Origin: Sclerodactyla briareus
Lineage: Eukaryota > Echinodermata > Holothuroidea > Dendrochirotida > Sclerodactylidae
Reading direction: 5' to 3'
NCBI GenBank assembly: GCA_026419785.1
Contig: JAODTK010005646.1
Location: 62,001 to 126,000 of the forward strand
Length of the DNA: 64,000 nt
In this document: positions 9,779 to 21,799 of the stretch, piece after piece
Numbering within the stretch: the first letter of the stretch is position 1
Layout of the letters: the number at the start of each line of letters is the position of its first letter
Notes under the pieces: model-generated
What the model was told of the DNA's origin: nothing
The model's input: only the letters and a program-made list of their open reading frames with translations
Databases searched by the model: none
Made by a program: the position numbers and the translations under genes

Positions 9779-11127
9779 CCTAAAAGTAATCCACAAAAGT
9801 GCTTAAGAAGAATAAATAACTTTTGGATACTCTTATCTTAGAAAAGTATGTATATTCTATGAAAATGAGGCAAGTGACATCAGTAAATAGATGGACAACT
9901 CGCTGAATTCACTCACTATGCGGGTGCATGGAATATGAGGGATTTGAACTATATCCAGGATTTTTCCCGGCCGGGCAACTTCGAAATATGCCAGAGGGTG
10001 GAAACATCGTGTGAGAATCAGATAGAGGATAAACAGGAGGTAACGCGAACACTGAGACAGTGTCTTTATATTATCTATTGCATCGGCATCGGGACGCGAT
10101 GCATGCTCGAATGATCCGCAACAAGTAGCGGACACAGCCCTAACAACGAATCACTAAAAAAAAAAACAAAAAACTTCTCAAAAACAGACAGTTAGTAAAT
10201 ACCCACCAACCACGTGGGCTAAACTTCCAAATAACCTAACGTAGGCCCCCCAAAATAAAAATAGGCCCCCATTTACCAATTTTGCCGAAGACTCTTCGGA
10301 AGAGTAAAGAGACACTGAGCAAGCTGTGGTCGCTGTTCTATAAAATAAATGTTGAACTTGTGGTGTAGTAGTTGGCCGAAAATCTGACCCCGCCAAGGAA
10401 TTATTAAATGCACAACACATCGTTGGAGCACTGCAAATGCAGGATGGAATTTGTTTTTGAGGGGGGGTGTAGAGATAGTGCTAACTTGCAATCTCTTCGA
10501 TGAGTTCTTGAAAACACACGTTTTTGAACAATTTGTGGGTAAAATTAAAAGGAGTAATGGTTATAGGGTAAATTGGTTAAGGAAGATTACCCATTCGGCA
10601 GTCTTATTTGCCCGGAATAGATCGATTGATTTGCCCGAATTGGGGGGGGGCGAGGGCCCCCTCGCCCCCATCGCCCCCCCCCCCCCCCCCCCCCCCCTCC
10701 GCCATCGTACGCCTATGGGCAAGGCATAATGCGGAAAAAATGTAACGTCCATGGCATCAGCAGTTATTACTCGAAAAGCCTGGAAGCTGTAAAACTGTTC
10801 TGAGATGGTGACAACGATCATGTGATCTCGATAAAAAGTTACACCCCATTGATTCAAACTTGATAAGGACCAAGCGTCCGGCCTCATCGTGTTTATAAGG
10901 ATTTTTTCAGACTTTGCTGTCTTACCCGAGGATTCAATATGTTGCGTGTGTTCATTATGGAAAACTGCAGACCCGATAGCAGTTTCATCCATCCGAGGGG
11001 ATGCGAAAATTCAAGATATGGCCGAAAAGATCGAAATTTTACTCACATTTTCACTGAACATTACCCCCCTTTATACCGAAACATGCAATAGGGTTATGTT
11101 TTTATGACAAAATTAACAAAATCTTAC

Positions 11128-11241
11128 CCTTAGAAGAGCCACTACACGGCATTGGTCTCTGAGCTGACAGTTGGACGGTTCCTTGTCTATTAATCCCCGA
11201 GCTGAGCTGATGGGCGTACTAGTCTCGAGCTTGCCGAGATG
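11128..11241 (-). CDS. Candidate internal exon
   Basis: The acceptor CTTTTGTTTGTACTATAG and donor CTAAGG/GTAAGA bound 38 open codons including KLETSTPISSARGLIDKE and QCRVVALLR. An alternative acceptor (CATCAGCTCAG, exon start 11201) would give a phase that fits the candidate first exon at 12207-12252. The exit phase 0 fits the exon at 8786-8887. No domain is recognised. Confidence 0.45.
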
Positions 11242-11693
11242 CTATAGTACAAACAAAAGACAGGTAACTACGGTAGGAATGCGTAATCCCACCAAGTTTC
11301 TGTTAAGCTCGTGTAGTCGTAATTAAGGCAGAAGAATTAGTTCAGTTCTAACAGTGAACTTTCTCACCTCGTAAAGACATTTCTTTACAACTTCGCACCC
11401 GTTTACTCATGACTAACACCTAACTTGATTATTCCACTATTATGTGATATGATATCTCGAGGAGCAGTCGTGCCAGGTACCTGCGGCTATTGTGAGCATA
11501 ACACTACAGTTGTATATGGTTTCTGATGATCTGGGGCGTAAATCATTGTGATCTATTGCAGGGATTTTGGAATTATGTCAGGCAACTTAATGTGATTCTA
11601 ATTGCGTGAAAGTCGTTTGCTCTGCGAAATCAGTCATTACCAACAATAGCATTAGCAGTTTTGCTTCGCTAATGTCACGTTTTCGCGAGATGG

Positions 11694-11731
11694 GGCCTGA
11701 CCTGGGTTACGGCCTGACCTGGGTTACGGCC
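11694..11731 (+). repeat. 17-bp direct duplication
   Basis: GGCCTGACCTGGGTTAC occurs twice in a row, followed by a partial GGCC. It is probably a replication-slippage duplication. Confidence 0.85.
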
Positions 11732-12206
11732 CTGGAGATTGGATTGAATTGTCCTCTCAGGAACACCGAGGAGAATATGAATGGTATGTCACAGTAACAA
11801 ATCCTCCAATTATATTGTGAGTACCCACTTACGTCCCCCTGCAAGTGAGAAGAGAGGATCCTCTAATCTCGCCTATATCGCAGTCAGTGGCTGTATGTTA
11901 TGGTAATTAATATTCGTCAAACTTCCTGACTCTGAAGGTGGAAGAAATGAGCGAATTGCTAGTTTTTAACAGATAATAACAGCAGAATCCAAGAGCATAA
12001 TGGAGGGAACCGATATGTACTTCCAGGAAAATGTCACCTATTGGGTATAGTGCTCTAATCCGAATCCTGTGACTTTTACGTGCTGGTTGAATAGGGTCGA
12101 GTGAGGTGTGGTATATTATGCCGTCAATAAACCCAAGGAGTTCAAGACTTCTAATGTGCCTCTATGTGCCTGCTCACACCTTTATAGGGTGCGCACATGC
12201 ACTCAC

Positions 12207-12252
12207 TAGTGGACAGTTCGGCGGTCCAGATGGAACTCGTCCCATCTGCCAT
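12207..12252 (-). CDS. Candidate first coding exon
   Basis: An ATG at 12252 opens MADGTSSIWTAELST and is followed at once by the donor CCACTA/GTGAGT. The exit phase is 1. It would join the exon starting at 11201. The start context and strong donor are the only support; the peptide is too short to identify. Confidence 0.35.
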
Positions 12253-12356
12253 AGCGCCTGTCGTAATGGCTTAGCTTGTAAATCGTTACCCCTCTTTGAA
12301 AACGAAATCAATATATGCCATGGCTCACTATGCAATTGTCGATAAGAATAGGATGG

Positions 12357-12373
12357 GGGTGGGGGGGGGGGGG
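12357..12373 (+). repeat. G-run
   Basis: GGGTGGGGGGGGGGGGG, one of many homopolymer G/C tracts in this window. Confidence 0.9.
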
Positions 12374-13255
12374 TCTGCGAAGTAGGATATGGCTATGATG
12401 TGTAATATCCGTCAGAGGAGTTTCGGAAAACCGTTCTGCACACCATTTCTTGCTACGTCGAACTGTCATTCAACCCCTATAGCCATTACACCATATCATC
12501 ATCACCTCATTGACTGTTATATCGTGACCGTTATGGAACATCATACAACAATCAGAGTGTGGGCACGGATAGCGTTTTATTTGGAAATATCTATTTCAAT
12601 ATTAATTTCCAGCAAAACACTGTTTGTAAATTCAGCCCATGACTGATAGCTAGATGCCTAAATGACCTGTATTTGGTTTGCAGAGATAGAGACAAGTTCC
12701 GTAACACAGAAAAATAATCGAAATGAATATAATGAACGACAATGAGTAGGCCAAATTACTTGTAGTGTACGGATGCCACAATAGTGCCGTATCACATCAA
12801 ATTCATTGTATGGAATATCTCTCTAATAAAGCAATTAAACGCCCTTATTCATGAGTTGCTAGATATTTATGATTTTGTTACATTATTATACAGTTATACA
12901 GTATAATCCTTCTAAATGATCAACCTCGTTCGTAAAATTGAAAGTTTCACATTCATACCGCACAAGCCACATCCGCATCTATGGAATTATAATCCGACTG
13001 TCATATACCATCTCGCACCTGCACCTATCGCCTAGCCAAGAAACATGAAATTGTCAGCATTCAATGAGTCCCATCCAACTTACCCTAGCCTTGCGATCGG
13101 TCCCTGGGAATGACGCAGAGAGGAGCGCCGTATGTCGGGTAGCCCTAGATGGACCACATTGGCCAGCTCGGGTCGGGGGCAGCGATGACCCCGACATCTG
13201 TGGAATGATCGGAAAATATATTTGTCTAAAAAATCCCTTCACAAAAGAAAGGAAT

Positions 13256-13496
13256 CCCAGCAAGCACAAAACGTTATCATAACATTTTAAAAAAGAACTT
13301 CCAAAAATGTTTTCATAAGTTGAATCTGTTGTTATTAAAGCAAATTTAAGAAGTTTTAATAGTGTTATATTATCGTTTATAACTAATGAAATGTTGCGAA
13401 AATGTTTTGTAACATAATTATTAAACCAAAAATGATGTTGATGAAACATCAGTAAACGTTTCTGAAGTTTTAACAAACAGTGTTTGTGTTTGCTGT
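13256..13496 (+). mobile_element. MITE, CCAGCAARCAC family, copy A
   Basis: The element starts CCCAGCAAGCACAAAACG and ends GTTTGTGTTTGCTG, an inverted-repeat terminus. The interior is AT-rich with repeated AACGTT, TTTTCATAA and ATGTTGC words. Two further copies with the same ends are at 17615-17879 and 52235-52477. No coding capacity. Confidence 0.75.
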
Positions 13497-13499
13497 GAT

Positions 13500-15180
13500 A
13501 AAACAGCACGTCGAGTGTTCCACGAAGGCCTCTTTCGAGACACTAAAAGAGTTCAATACACTTTCACAAAGGTCAGGAAGAAAAAAATCATGAGTGTTTC
13601 TGCGGAATAACAGTTCTCATTGGTAAAAAGTATAATCAACCAACCACTAGCTGAGTGTAGGATGTAGGTCTGAGGGCCAGATGTTCAGAGCAGTCAGAAC
13701 AAGAGAAACATTCCACAACTGAAAAATAGCTATACGAATATTCCAGTCTTCAATTTATGTAGCACATTGAACAATGGGTAGTAGTTATCGGAAAAGATTG
13801 GGTAAATTCGAAAAATAAAATAAATGGAAGAAAAAACTGCCGTGGACGCTATAATGTCATTGACACTAATACGTGTAGAAAACTAGTTCAGTTAACGCAA
13901 CGATGACCACATTAGCGTTATTCAAAACAGTTACAAGCTTGCAGTATTGAAATGTTTAGGAGTCCATTCAGGTCTCACGTTGTTCGTTTTTTTTGTGACC
14001 GAAATTCAATATCCTCCGAGAGACATTTCATCAGCTGGGTAGTACAGGCTCAATTACAACTCCCCCCCCCCCCCCCCCCCAAAAAAATATATATATCTAT
14101 TACATACGATCCTGCCCCCATAACGTTACAAGAGGAATTCCACAATATACCCCAGTGCACTCGGCTGGAATTCGGTATGGGGTTCAGCTTCAACAATGTA
14201 TTAAATGGAAAGTACCGAAGGTCAAGTAATATTAAATAATATTGTGCAAAGATCTTGCTGAAGTAATGACGGAAGGTATTCGGAATTTGGATATAGTGAT
14301 AAGGCGAACGATTTGCGTTCTCATTTTACCGGAATAATAGGTATTCTTTCTGTGGCAGGAGGGATCAGAGCGTTTCTCTAGGAGTCAATGGTCGTTCAAA
14401 TATGACTCTATGCGTTCGATCGAGTTTTAGCCGATGCAAGTGCGCCGATAAGGCACATCAGTTATTGCAAGATCACTCCGTTACCGTCACGGGGGGGGGG
14501 GGGGGGGGGGGAACCACGGGATTAATGGAAACATGTACATTTGAACATCCCTGCTGTACCAAACGAAACGTACAGATGGTATCGGGATAGATTTCCAGAA
14601 TATCCCCAGTCATTTGTTTTATTGCAGTATGATGTTTTTACCACAGCAAGGAAAGTGGTGGTATGGGATGCAAAGCATTCTGACTTGGCGCTTGATGACA
14701 TGGCTATACCGTGAGTCTGTGCACTGTAAAAACGTCCTGCATGATCGAATTGAACAAAAATCGAATCAAATGGGCACCTGCCCAAAAAAGGAATAATGTA
14801 TGACCAGTGTTCATTTCCAAACTAACCCTTTTTTCTTAATCGCATATTCAGCGCCACCAATTCCTAAGACTTACTCGTTACAGAAAATGCATCGAGAATT
14901 TTTCTCGATGCCACTTTTAACGAGAGGTCCGAAAGTCTATTTTATGCTGTGGACTGGTCATCACTAGAGTCTGCAGATTTCGGTCTGTCGGTACACTGTC
15001 TATGTACGTATAAAGTCGCTCACTGCGGTATTCTATTCTGAAGAACTTGTTCCTGGAGGGCAGGAATGCATTTTGTTTTAATTGCATGGTATATGCTTTG
15101 GAACTAGTGTAATTGAAAAAAGTGAGTTCGATAACCCCAAATCGCAATTCGCGAGTTCCCATACTCCTTCGGTTTGGTGT
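13500..15180. other. No gene recognised; two homopolymer runs
   Basis: The stretch holds a C-run at 14062-14080 and a G-run of about 20 at 14491-14510. Short frames on both strands show no domain and no convincing splice sites. Confidence 0.4.
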
Positions 15181-15189
15181 TATTGAATA

Positions 15190-16105
15190 TTTGAGAGAGA
15201 AAAAAGAAGAACAAGAGGGCAATCCCCAGAGTTGCAGAATCTCATCGGCAAAATGTGGAACTAATCAGTTGCTTCTACCGCTGCCTTTTCGCGAGTTACA
15301 AATGGACAAAATTTATCAAAATATGTCTGCAAAACTGCTGCTTTCCCCAAAAAATATTCATATTCATAGAAATTTCAGAAAATTTACAGCATAAAAGCGG
15401 GGAACCTTGTTTTGATACCCTGTACCTTGTTCTAAAATTTGGAATCATTCAGTCCTCCCAATCTCTGATATACTGAAAACAGAACAGATTTTCGAAAATT
15501 CCTAAATTTGACCAAAATCCATTTTCCCCCTAAAAAAATCCAAATTTTGGGTATTTTTCGGCTGATTGCATGGGAAAAATTTGTAATTTGTGCCTTTTCA
15601 AATTGCTCAAAGTTGAAATCATTCAGCCCTCTAAATCAGCGAATATTTTGGAAAAATAGTTAAACATTCGTAAAAAAATGAGAAATTGCCCCAAAATTCA
15701 CTTTTTGCCTTCTAAATTCAACAATTGTGATAGCTCCCAACATAATTTGAGAACAAAGATGGGGTTGTGACTTTTCAAGTGTGTGCAAATTTGACATTGT
15801 TCAGCCATTCCAAAAAGGAGATGGAGATATTTGCGAAAACATCAAAAATCTGACGGATACGCAAACGCACACCACACACACACACACACACGCAAACACA
15901 CAAACGGACACTTTCGCGAGTGCACTTTAGTGCTGGATCACCGGCACCCAGGGGTACCCCCCCAATGGGTACCCCTCAGTGGATAGTTTGGAACCACCAC
16001 TATGATTACCATAGCAACCGTGCTATGGCAACCAGCAACAGTATATATAGGTGAAATGCAAAACTGACTACAATATCTCATCGGCCCTTCGGGACCGATG
16101 AGATA
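15190..16105 (+). repeat. Long dispersed repeat, copy 1
   Basis: This block is homologous to the minus strand of 42895-44415. Shared landmarks are AACAAGAGGGCAA with GAGTTGCAG, AAAATATGTCTG, the CACCGGCACCCA-like block, a paired GTTGCTATGG/CCATAGCAAC element, and GACTACAATATCTC with GGCCCTTCGGGAC. Within it, three imperfect units of about 170-175 bp start near 15420, 15592 and 15768 (each with CATTCAGCC or similar), then a (CA)n tract at 15870-15903. Copy 2 has only one such unit. Confidence 0.75.
16073..16103 (+). other. Hairpin with a C(TTCG)G loop at the repeat end
   Basis: CTCATCGG and CCGATGAG form an 8-bp stem around CCCTTCGGGA, which can close a cTTCGg tetraloop. The other copy (near 42920-42955, minus strand) keeps the loop but has a weaker stem. 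It may be the terminus of the repeat. Confidence 0.6.
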
Positions 16106-16109
16106 GAAA

Positions 16110-17610
16110 TGTGTGCAACCACTTTGAAATCAGGTTCAGCATACTCGTTGCAACAGGGGAATTTTGCAAAATGCTTCACATTGAGGAGGTATTTTGCAGC
16201 CAATAATTACTGCATGGTTTATATTTTCTTGATGTGTTTTAAGCGTCCATTGTTTGATGAATTCCTTTGGTATTGTTTCATTATGGCAACGGTTGAGATT
16301 AGCATCACTGGAGTCACTGCTAACAAATGTTTACCTTCTAATTGATTGAAGAAATAGAAAACCATAAACATTGGAAAAAAAAAAACTTAACACAAGGATT
16401 TAGGTTGTGTTTGATCAATTCTTCCGCCAAACATTTCGATAGATTATTTTATAGAATAGGCTATAGGCTTATCTCAAGATTAATAAATTCAACTCCAAAA
16501 CATAAGAAAAGAAACAAGAAACATGCGAATATGAAAAATAGGTAAACTTTGGATGTCAAAACTGGCTGAAAGATTCAAAAAATCCAGTCATTCAGGGCCT
16601 ATAACAATCCAATAATTAACAGGGAATTGTGGACAAAATGAACTTCCTTAATTTTAAAAAAAAAATTAATGTTCTGTGAGTGTGGACAAAATAAATTGTT
16701 GACAAAATGGCTGGATGGAATAAACATAGACAACCAAATGATGCCACTGACGGCATGCTCGTGTTACTTTTCTAGGGCCTCAGTATAAAAACTAGAAGGA
16801 TCCTGGAATACCGGCCGGATTTACATAGTGAAGGATATAGGCCTGCCAGCAGTAGCACATTCCTTCTCGGACATGTCGAGGGCTCATCGTGCATATCCAG
16901 AAAATATCCAGATTGGAGTCTTCTGAGGGCAAATTCAGCAGTAAGTTTAAATTAACTGTATTCGTCAGTGTATGGATTCATTCTATTCTTTTGGATACCT
17001 CAACCATTCACAAATTTCGTGGTATGCAGTCTAATTTACGCGTGCGAATTGTTGAACTATACTTAGGCGCTAGACATACTCTACGGACGGGGGTTTGATC
17101 AGTCACCCATCAAATGTCCACACTTTATGCTGGTGTTGATGTTGAAGAAAAATACTATACCAACACAGGTAATTGTAGGCGAAGAGAGAAGAAATGTACC
17201 TTACGGAGTTGCACCTTCTTTTTAGATATGCTTACGCTTTCAGTTCGCCCATTGAAGAAACACGTGGAATCCAGTATTGAAACTCGCGGTCTACTAGTAA
17301 TATATTACCAAACTCGTCCCAACCGGACAGTCCAAACAGGGATGGTCATTATACCATAGCAGAATCAGAGTCTCTAAATCAAACAAATCCGTGAAATATG
17401 GTCTTAATAATACAGAATCCCCGCAGGGGACAACGGGTTGTTTGGCTGCCCTGTGGCGACTGTTGAGCCGAAGCGTACCTTCTCAGCGCTGTAAGTGTGA
17501 GCGGAGATTTTATTTGTTATACTCGAGGGATTGAATAAAAACCCGTTGCCAGGGACGCAGAGTCACAAGTTCACCAAGGATGCGCCCAGGAAGGGACGTT
17601 TAAAGGGACA
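16110..17610. other. No feature recognised
   Basis: AT-rich sequence with short plus-strand frames lacking domains or convincing splice sites. It is probably intergenic or intronic. Confidence 0.4.
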
Positions 17611-17614
17611 TGAT

Positions 17615-17879
17615 CCAGCAACACAAAACGTTACCACAACCTTTTTGAAAAGAGGTTCCGAAAACGTTTCCATAACGTTAAATGTGGTGCTTTTAAAACA
17701 TTTCCATGACGTTTTGAATAGACGTTACATGTTCTCAACGTTTTGGAAATGTTATATCATTGTTATTATAACGAATGAAAATGTTGCAAAAAATGTTTTT
17801 GTAACGCAATTATTGCACCACAAAATAATGTTATTAAGACATTAGACGGATCATTTTCATAACGTTTCTGTGTTTGCTG
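17615..17879 (+). mobile_element. MITE, CCAGCAARCAC family, copy B
   Basis: It begins CCAGCAACACAAAACGTT and ends CGTTTCTGTGTTTGCTG. It is the longest copy (265 bp) and has the clearest internal AACGTT-type words. It aligns along its length with copies A (13256) and C (52235). Confidence 0.75.
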
Positions 17880-18683
17880 TAGAGATACCTCCGTCGAAGG
17901 GTGCTGTGTTGGAGTCGATGAACATAACCTATGCTATAAATGAAACCCTTTCTCGCCGCTGGGAATAACTATCCCAAACAATGCTTTGAATTCTAGCTCC
18001 AATCGATTCATGACACGCGCATGAAATATTTTGATTTCACGGAAGTGGTCAAACAAGTCTACTTAAAACAATATTCCACACAAAAGGTAGGGAATGACAT
18101 ACACACTGTTTCGGCTCACCCGTACGCCAGATTGACTGCCTGTCTTTGCTAATGCATGTCTCCCTACGTAGTCTGCATACAAAATGAACACATTTCATCG
18201 AATGCCAGAGTACTCGAATAGCGCGGAAAAATGGGTAGCAACCTGTTCGCAGCGCTGCGATGACGCTACTATGTAATATACCATATATTGAATTGGAACA
18301 TTGTGATGTTCATAACTATAATACTCGGGGGCTGATATTCAAAAGACCAAACCAAACACTAAACCAAATACAGAAATAAAGACTAATTGTAATTCTAATA
18401 ACCAAAGAATAATTCTATTCAGCTTATTCTGTTCAGTATAGAAGTATACAGTTGTGGCCCGCAAATGTTAAAATCCTAAATATTATTTGGAATAGGTCTC
18501 TACTTCTTTGGTTCGTTTCTATATAATACTTTTTCCTGTCATTTCCATCTCTGAGTGTTTCCTATGCGTATCATATGGTTTGGTTGCCAGAACTTTTCTC
18601 AGGTCTCCTTTCATTTCAATATATATTTCGAGTTGTCGTACTTTTGTTGCGCTCATGTTCATATTCGATTACTCACAAGAAGA

Positions 18684-18738
18684 ATGAATGGATGAATGAA
18701 TTAATAATGAATGAATGAATGAATGAATGAATGAATGA
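18684..18738 (+). repeat. (TGAA)n microsatellite
   Basis: Roughly a dozen TGAA units with a few changes (GGATGAATGAATTAAT) near the left side. Confidence 0.9.
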
Positions 18739-19289
18739 GCACTATACCTGGCAGACAGATCATCCCAACCCACAATCGGGAGTCAGACATAGGGCATCAT
18801 TCAGCCATTGGCCCACATTTCAGTCCAGTTGATAAATACTGTTCCGGCTCGTAGTACCCACAACATTGACGAGAACATATAGCTTTAATGATACATTATG
18901 GGTAGTCATACACGGTGGTCATGTTACCCCAGACAATGATCAATGTGGCCTACAGATGTGATAGCACGTTATCTGGGTAATTACACGCGGCATGCTGGTT
19001 CAATAACTATGTCAGCGGGTCATGGCCTGATTCCCCTACACGCGTGCCTGCGTACATGCGATCGCAGGAGACTAGACTATAGGCCCCTATCCATAGCCAG
19101 CTCGCCTCCCTGGGATGGCAGTAGCTACATTGTTACTAGGGATCGTCGATTGGGAATCTTAACTGGCGGTATAGTAAAAGGCTAGAAAACATTTCATAGT
19201 AGCTCAGTTCTGGTGTGTTTGTGTAAGGTCTCACCGTAGCCTATAAAATAATTGTCCTGTAGGCAGTTGCGTTGCTACGGCTGCCCCCT

Positions 19290-19434
19290 CAAAAGAAATG
19301 TGTATAGTCTGCATATTTTTGTGTATTTTTTCCACAATCGTCACACAATGTTGTGTAATTCCTTGAACACCACCGGAATAGGTGTGCTAGGTACACAGTG
19401 TTGTTTAAATTCCACACAACATTTTTAGATTGTA
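19290..19434 (-). mobile_element. MITE, TACACTCTT family, diverged copy
   Basis: Read on the minus strand it starts TACAATCTAAAAATGTTGTG and continues with the TAGCACACCTATTCCGG block found in the copies at 35.2, 40.2 and 56.5 kb. The far end is eroded, so the left boundary is approximate. Confidence 0.6.
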
Positions 19435-19599
19435 GGCTTATCGTGCACACCCTATAACAACACTAAATTTTGGTATCCTGATCGAATCACCCAAAATGTC
19501 GGTAACTGTCGTGGATTCTTCAGGAGGCATAAAGGTCGAACGACGCGAATGATGTCACATGTAGTTATGTTGTGAAATCATTCACGTCTTTTGCCTATT

Positions 19600-20420
19600 C
19601 TGTCTCCCTCTGTGAACTTGAATGACCTTTGACTCACTATGGGGAGCATCAATAGCCAAAATAAACAATAGAATTCAGATACTTTTCCTATGACAAATGA
19701 GTACTTCTTATTTTCATCTGTTAGAACAATTCTGATTTAATCATGTCTACACGCCTTCCGACTTGACCTCGGATGACGCGTGGGGGTTAGTTCTGACTAA
19801 CACGGAGCAACTGGAATCATGTGGAGAAAACAAGTTATCGTGTTCGCAAGCAGTGACACACACACTGGCATGGCAGCATATATTCATGCAAAACAGAAAA
19901 ACAGAAGCTTTGTCTTGATTGGCACCAAGACTTTGACAAATTCGTCCTGCTCGAACATTCAGTGTTGATGATCGTCGTTCACAACGTTCACACCGTGACC
20001 TCTGTCCCTGGCCTTAAGATGATTTTTTAGTACCTGCCTCGAACATGGTGGGGCTCATGTTACCATCATGAGGACCTCACACACTGAGTAGCCTATAAGG
20101 TCCGATCAGCTCATCTTCTATGTGGTTTCCACAAGCCGAAATTGACTAAAACCTACATTCTTCACATTTTCGTAGCCCCAACGACCACGAACCACATTTA
20201 AAATGAATGGGCTCTTGCAGTCTTCAAAGAAAGCTAAACACCAAAATTACCTTGATTATGCGAAACAGTTGAAATCATTGTGTTTACTTGTTTCCATCTT
20301 CGAAGCTCTGTGAGGGGGGCCTTCGACCATTTCCACAATAGGAATCTTGTATTCATTATGGGGAGCAAATATATCGAGCAAGCACGTTGATCTGACCTCA
20401 ACAACAAAAGAGGTTAATAC
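19600..20420 (+). repeat. Diverged relatives of the 1-620 repeat
   Basis: CACTATGGGGAGCATCA, AGTTATCGTGTTCGCAAG with following CACACACAC, CATTATGGGGAGCAAATAT and TTGACC/TGACCTC words recur at spacings like those in the array at 1-620. Divergence is high and boundaries are approximate. Confidence 0.5.
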
Positions 20421-20848
20421 ACTCACAATTATGGAGAGGAATACACTAAGTCGACAGTTCGTATGAAATTGTTTGGTAGAACAGGATGAACGCCGTATTG
20501 GAGGGACAAATGACGTGTGTCGTAAAATGCGTCGGAGGGTTTAACTGGAGTAGTCGTAGTAATATTATCAAAATAAAATTCCAACTTCGATCCGTCTTAC
20601 ATTATCTTCAGGTGACAATGTATTTTATTTCCAGTATTAAGATTGTTACAGAGCCCTACTGTTCCAGCAACTATCATGTATGCATATTTATATTAGGGCA
20701 GACGGCAGAGACTTGACAGAGTGAAGATACATACTATGGTACAAGTTTCGTCATTTCAAAGTGGCAGTTAACGATGGCAGTACTTGTAGCTGTTGTAGTA
20801 CTCTCCCGTCTCTATAGAGGCACAGGAGACACAATCATTTGTTTGACA

Positions 20849-21070
20849 TTACTTCCATCCATCCTGGAGCGCAATCTCCGTCTCCACAGACGCCAGTGAC
20901 CGGGTGGCACGTGCTGGTATCTGAACAGTGACAACTCCTCTCACATTGGCTCCGTACCGTCCTTCACTACAACGTTTCAGGGAGAAAATCATCATCAGAT
21001 GGTCCTCATTATGTATTGGGCCCGTCCACTCGCACCCAGTTGAGTTATAGTTACTCCATGTACAAGACAC
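20849..21070 (-). CDS. Gene-like exon candidate, unknown
   Basis: The minus strand is open for 73 codons with a coding-like composition, including CSEGRYGANVRGVVTVQIP and SLASVETEIALQDGW. A possible donor GGAA/GTAATG lies at the end and AG acceptors lie near 21035. No domain is recognised, and the borders are not decided. Confidence 0.25.
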   Translation of the reverse strand: MSCTWSNYNSTGCEWTGPIHNEDHLMMIFSLKRCSEGRYGANVRGVVTVQIPARATRSLASVETEIALQDGWK

Positions 21071-21090
21071 ATATCATACACAACACACAA

Positions 21091-21108
21091 CATATATATA
21101 TATTATAT

Positions 21109-21166
<58 letters not shown>

Positions 21167-21170
21167 TACA
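21091..21170 (+). repeat. (AT)n microsatellite
   Basis: About 80 bp of alternating AT with a few phase shifts (TATTAT, TAATAT). It is flanked on both sides by CACA-rich sequence. Confidence 0.95.
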
Positions 21171-21239
21171 CATACACCACACACACAACATACACGCACG
21201 ACAACTTCACAGATTCCTTGAATGATACAAGGGACCAAC

Positions 21240-21640
21240 CAGAGAGGCAGAGGGCTTAGTTTTCGTTGACTACATTGACCTTGGATGACCTTCGACCTGG
21301 AAGAAAAGCTGACACCGAAACTGTGTAATTTTCCACATTATGGGGAAAGTACATACCAAGCAGAATACTTATTCCGCCTCGTCATAGTCGACTTATCGTG
21401 TTCACAGGCCTCAATTTGCCAAAATCTTCTGTGGTCTCTACCAAATCCAACAGAGGCTCCGGTACATCCAACAAGAAACTCAAACAGTCTAAACGGCGTA
21501 AAAGCAATCATAATTATGCAATTACTTAGAACGGGCGGGAGCTTCATTCACCACCAACGTCCGAGCGACACAAAACCGGTGCTTACACACAAGGCATCAC
21601 CACATACACACGCGGACCTGCACAAGTGAATACTGTTGTG
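21240..21640 (+). repeat. Diverged relative of the 1-620 repeat
   Basis: GACCTTGGATGACCTTCGACC, CACATTATGGGGAAAGTAC and CTTATCGTGTTCACAGGCC appear in the same order as in the array at the window start. A C-run of about 21 bases follows at 21743-21764. Confidence 0.55.
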
Positions 21641-21799
21641 ACTACATTAATTATTCTGATTTCGCCAAGGCAGGGAATCTTTATTTGAACAACAATAACA
21701 ATACCATTTGCTGTAAGACACCCCTGTTTGTGAACAAGAACTCCCCCCCCCCCCCCCCCCCCCCTTCCGTGGCTTTTGGAATAGAACAAGTAATTTGAC

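Larger units (their letters stand above)
8983..10717. mobile_element. hAT-like element, about 1.7 kb, containing nested copies
   Basis: The ends are perfect 12-bp inverted repeats, CATAGGCGTACG and CGTACGCCTATG. Flanking octamers GCCAAGGC (8975-8982) and GGCAAGGC (10718-10725) match at 7 of 8 positions, as expected for a hAT target duplication. Both termini run into G/C tracts (10628-10697 is almost pure G/C). Two smaller hAT-like sequences lie inside. No transposase frame is visible, so it is non-autonomous. Confidence 0.65.

Noticed and set aside
13054-13509. 151-codon minus-strand frame
   Set aside because: It runs across the whole CCAGCAAGCAC MITE, so its length reflects the AT-rich element rather than a gene.
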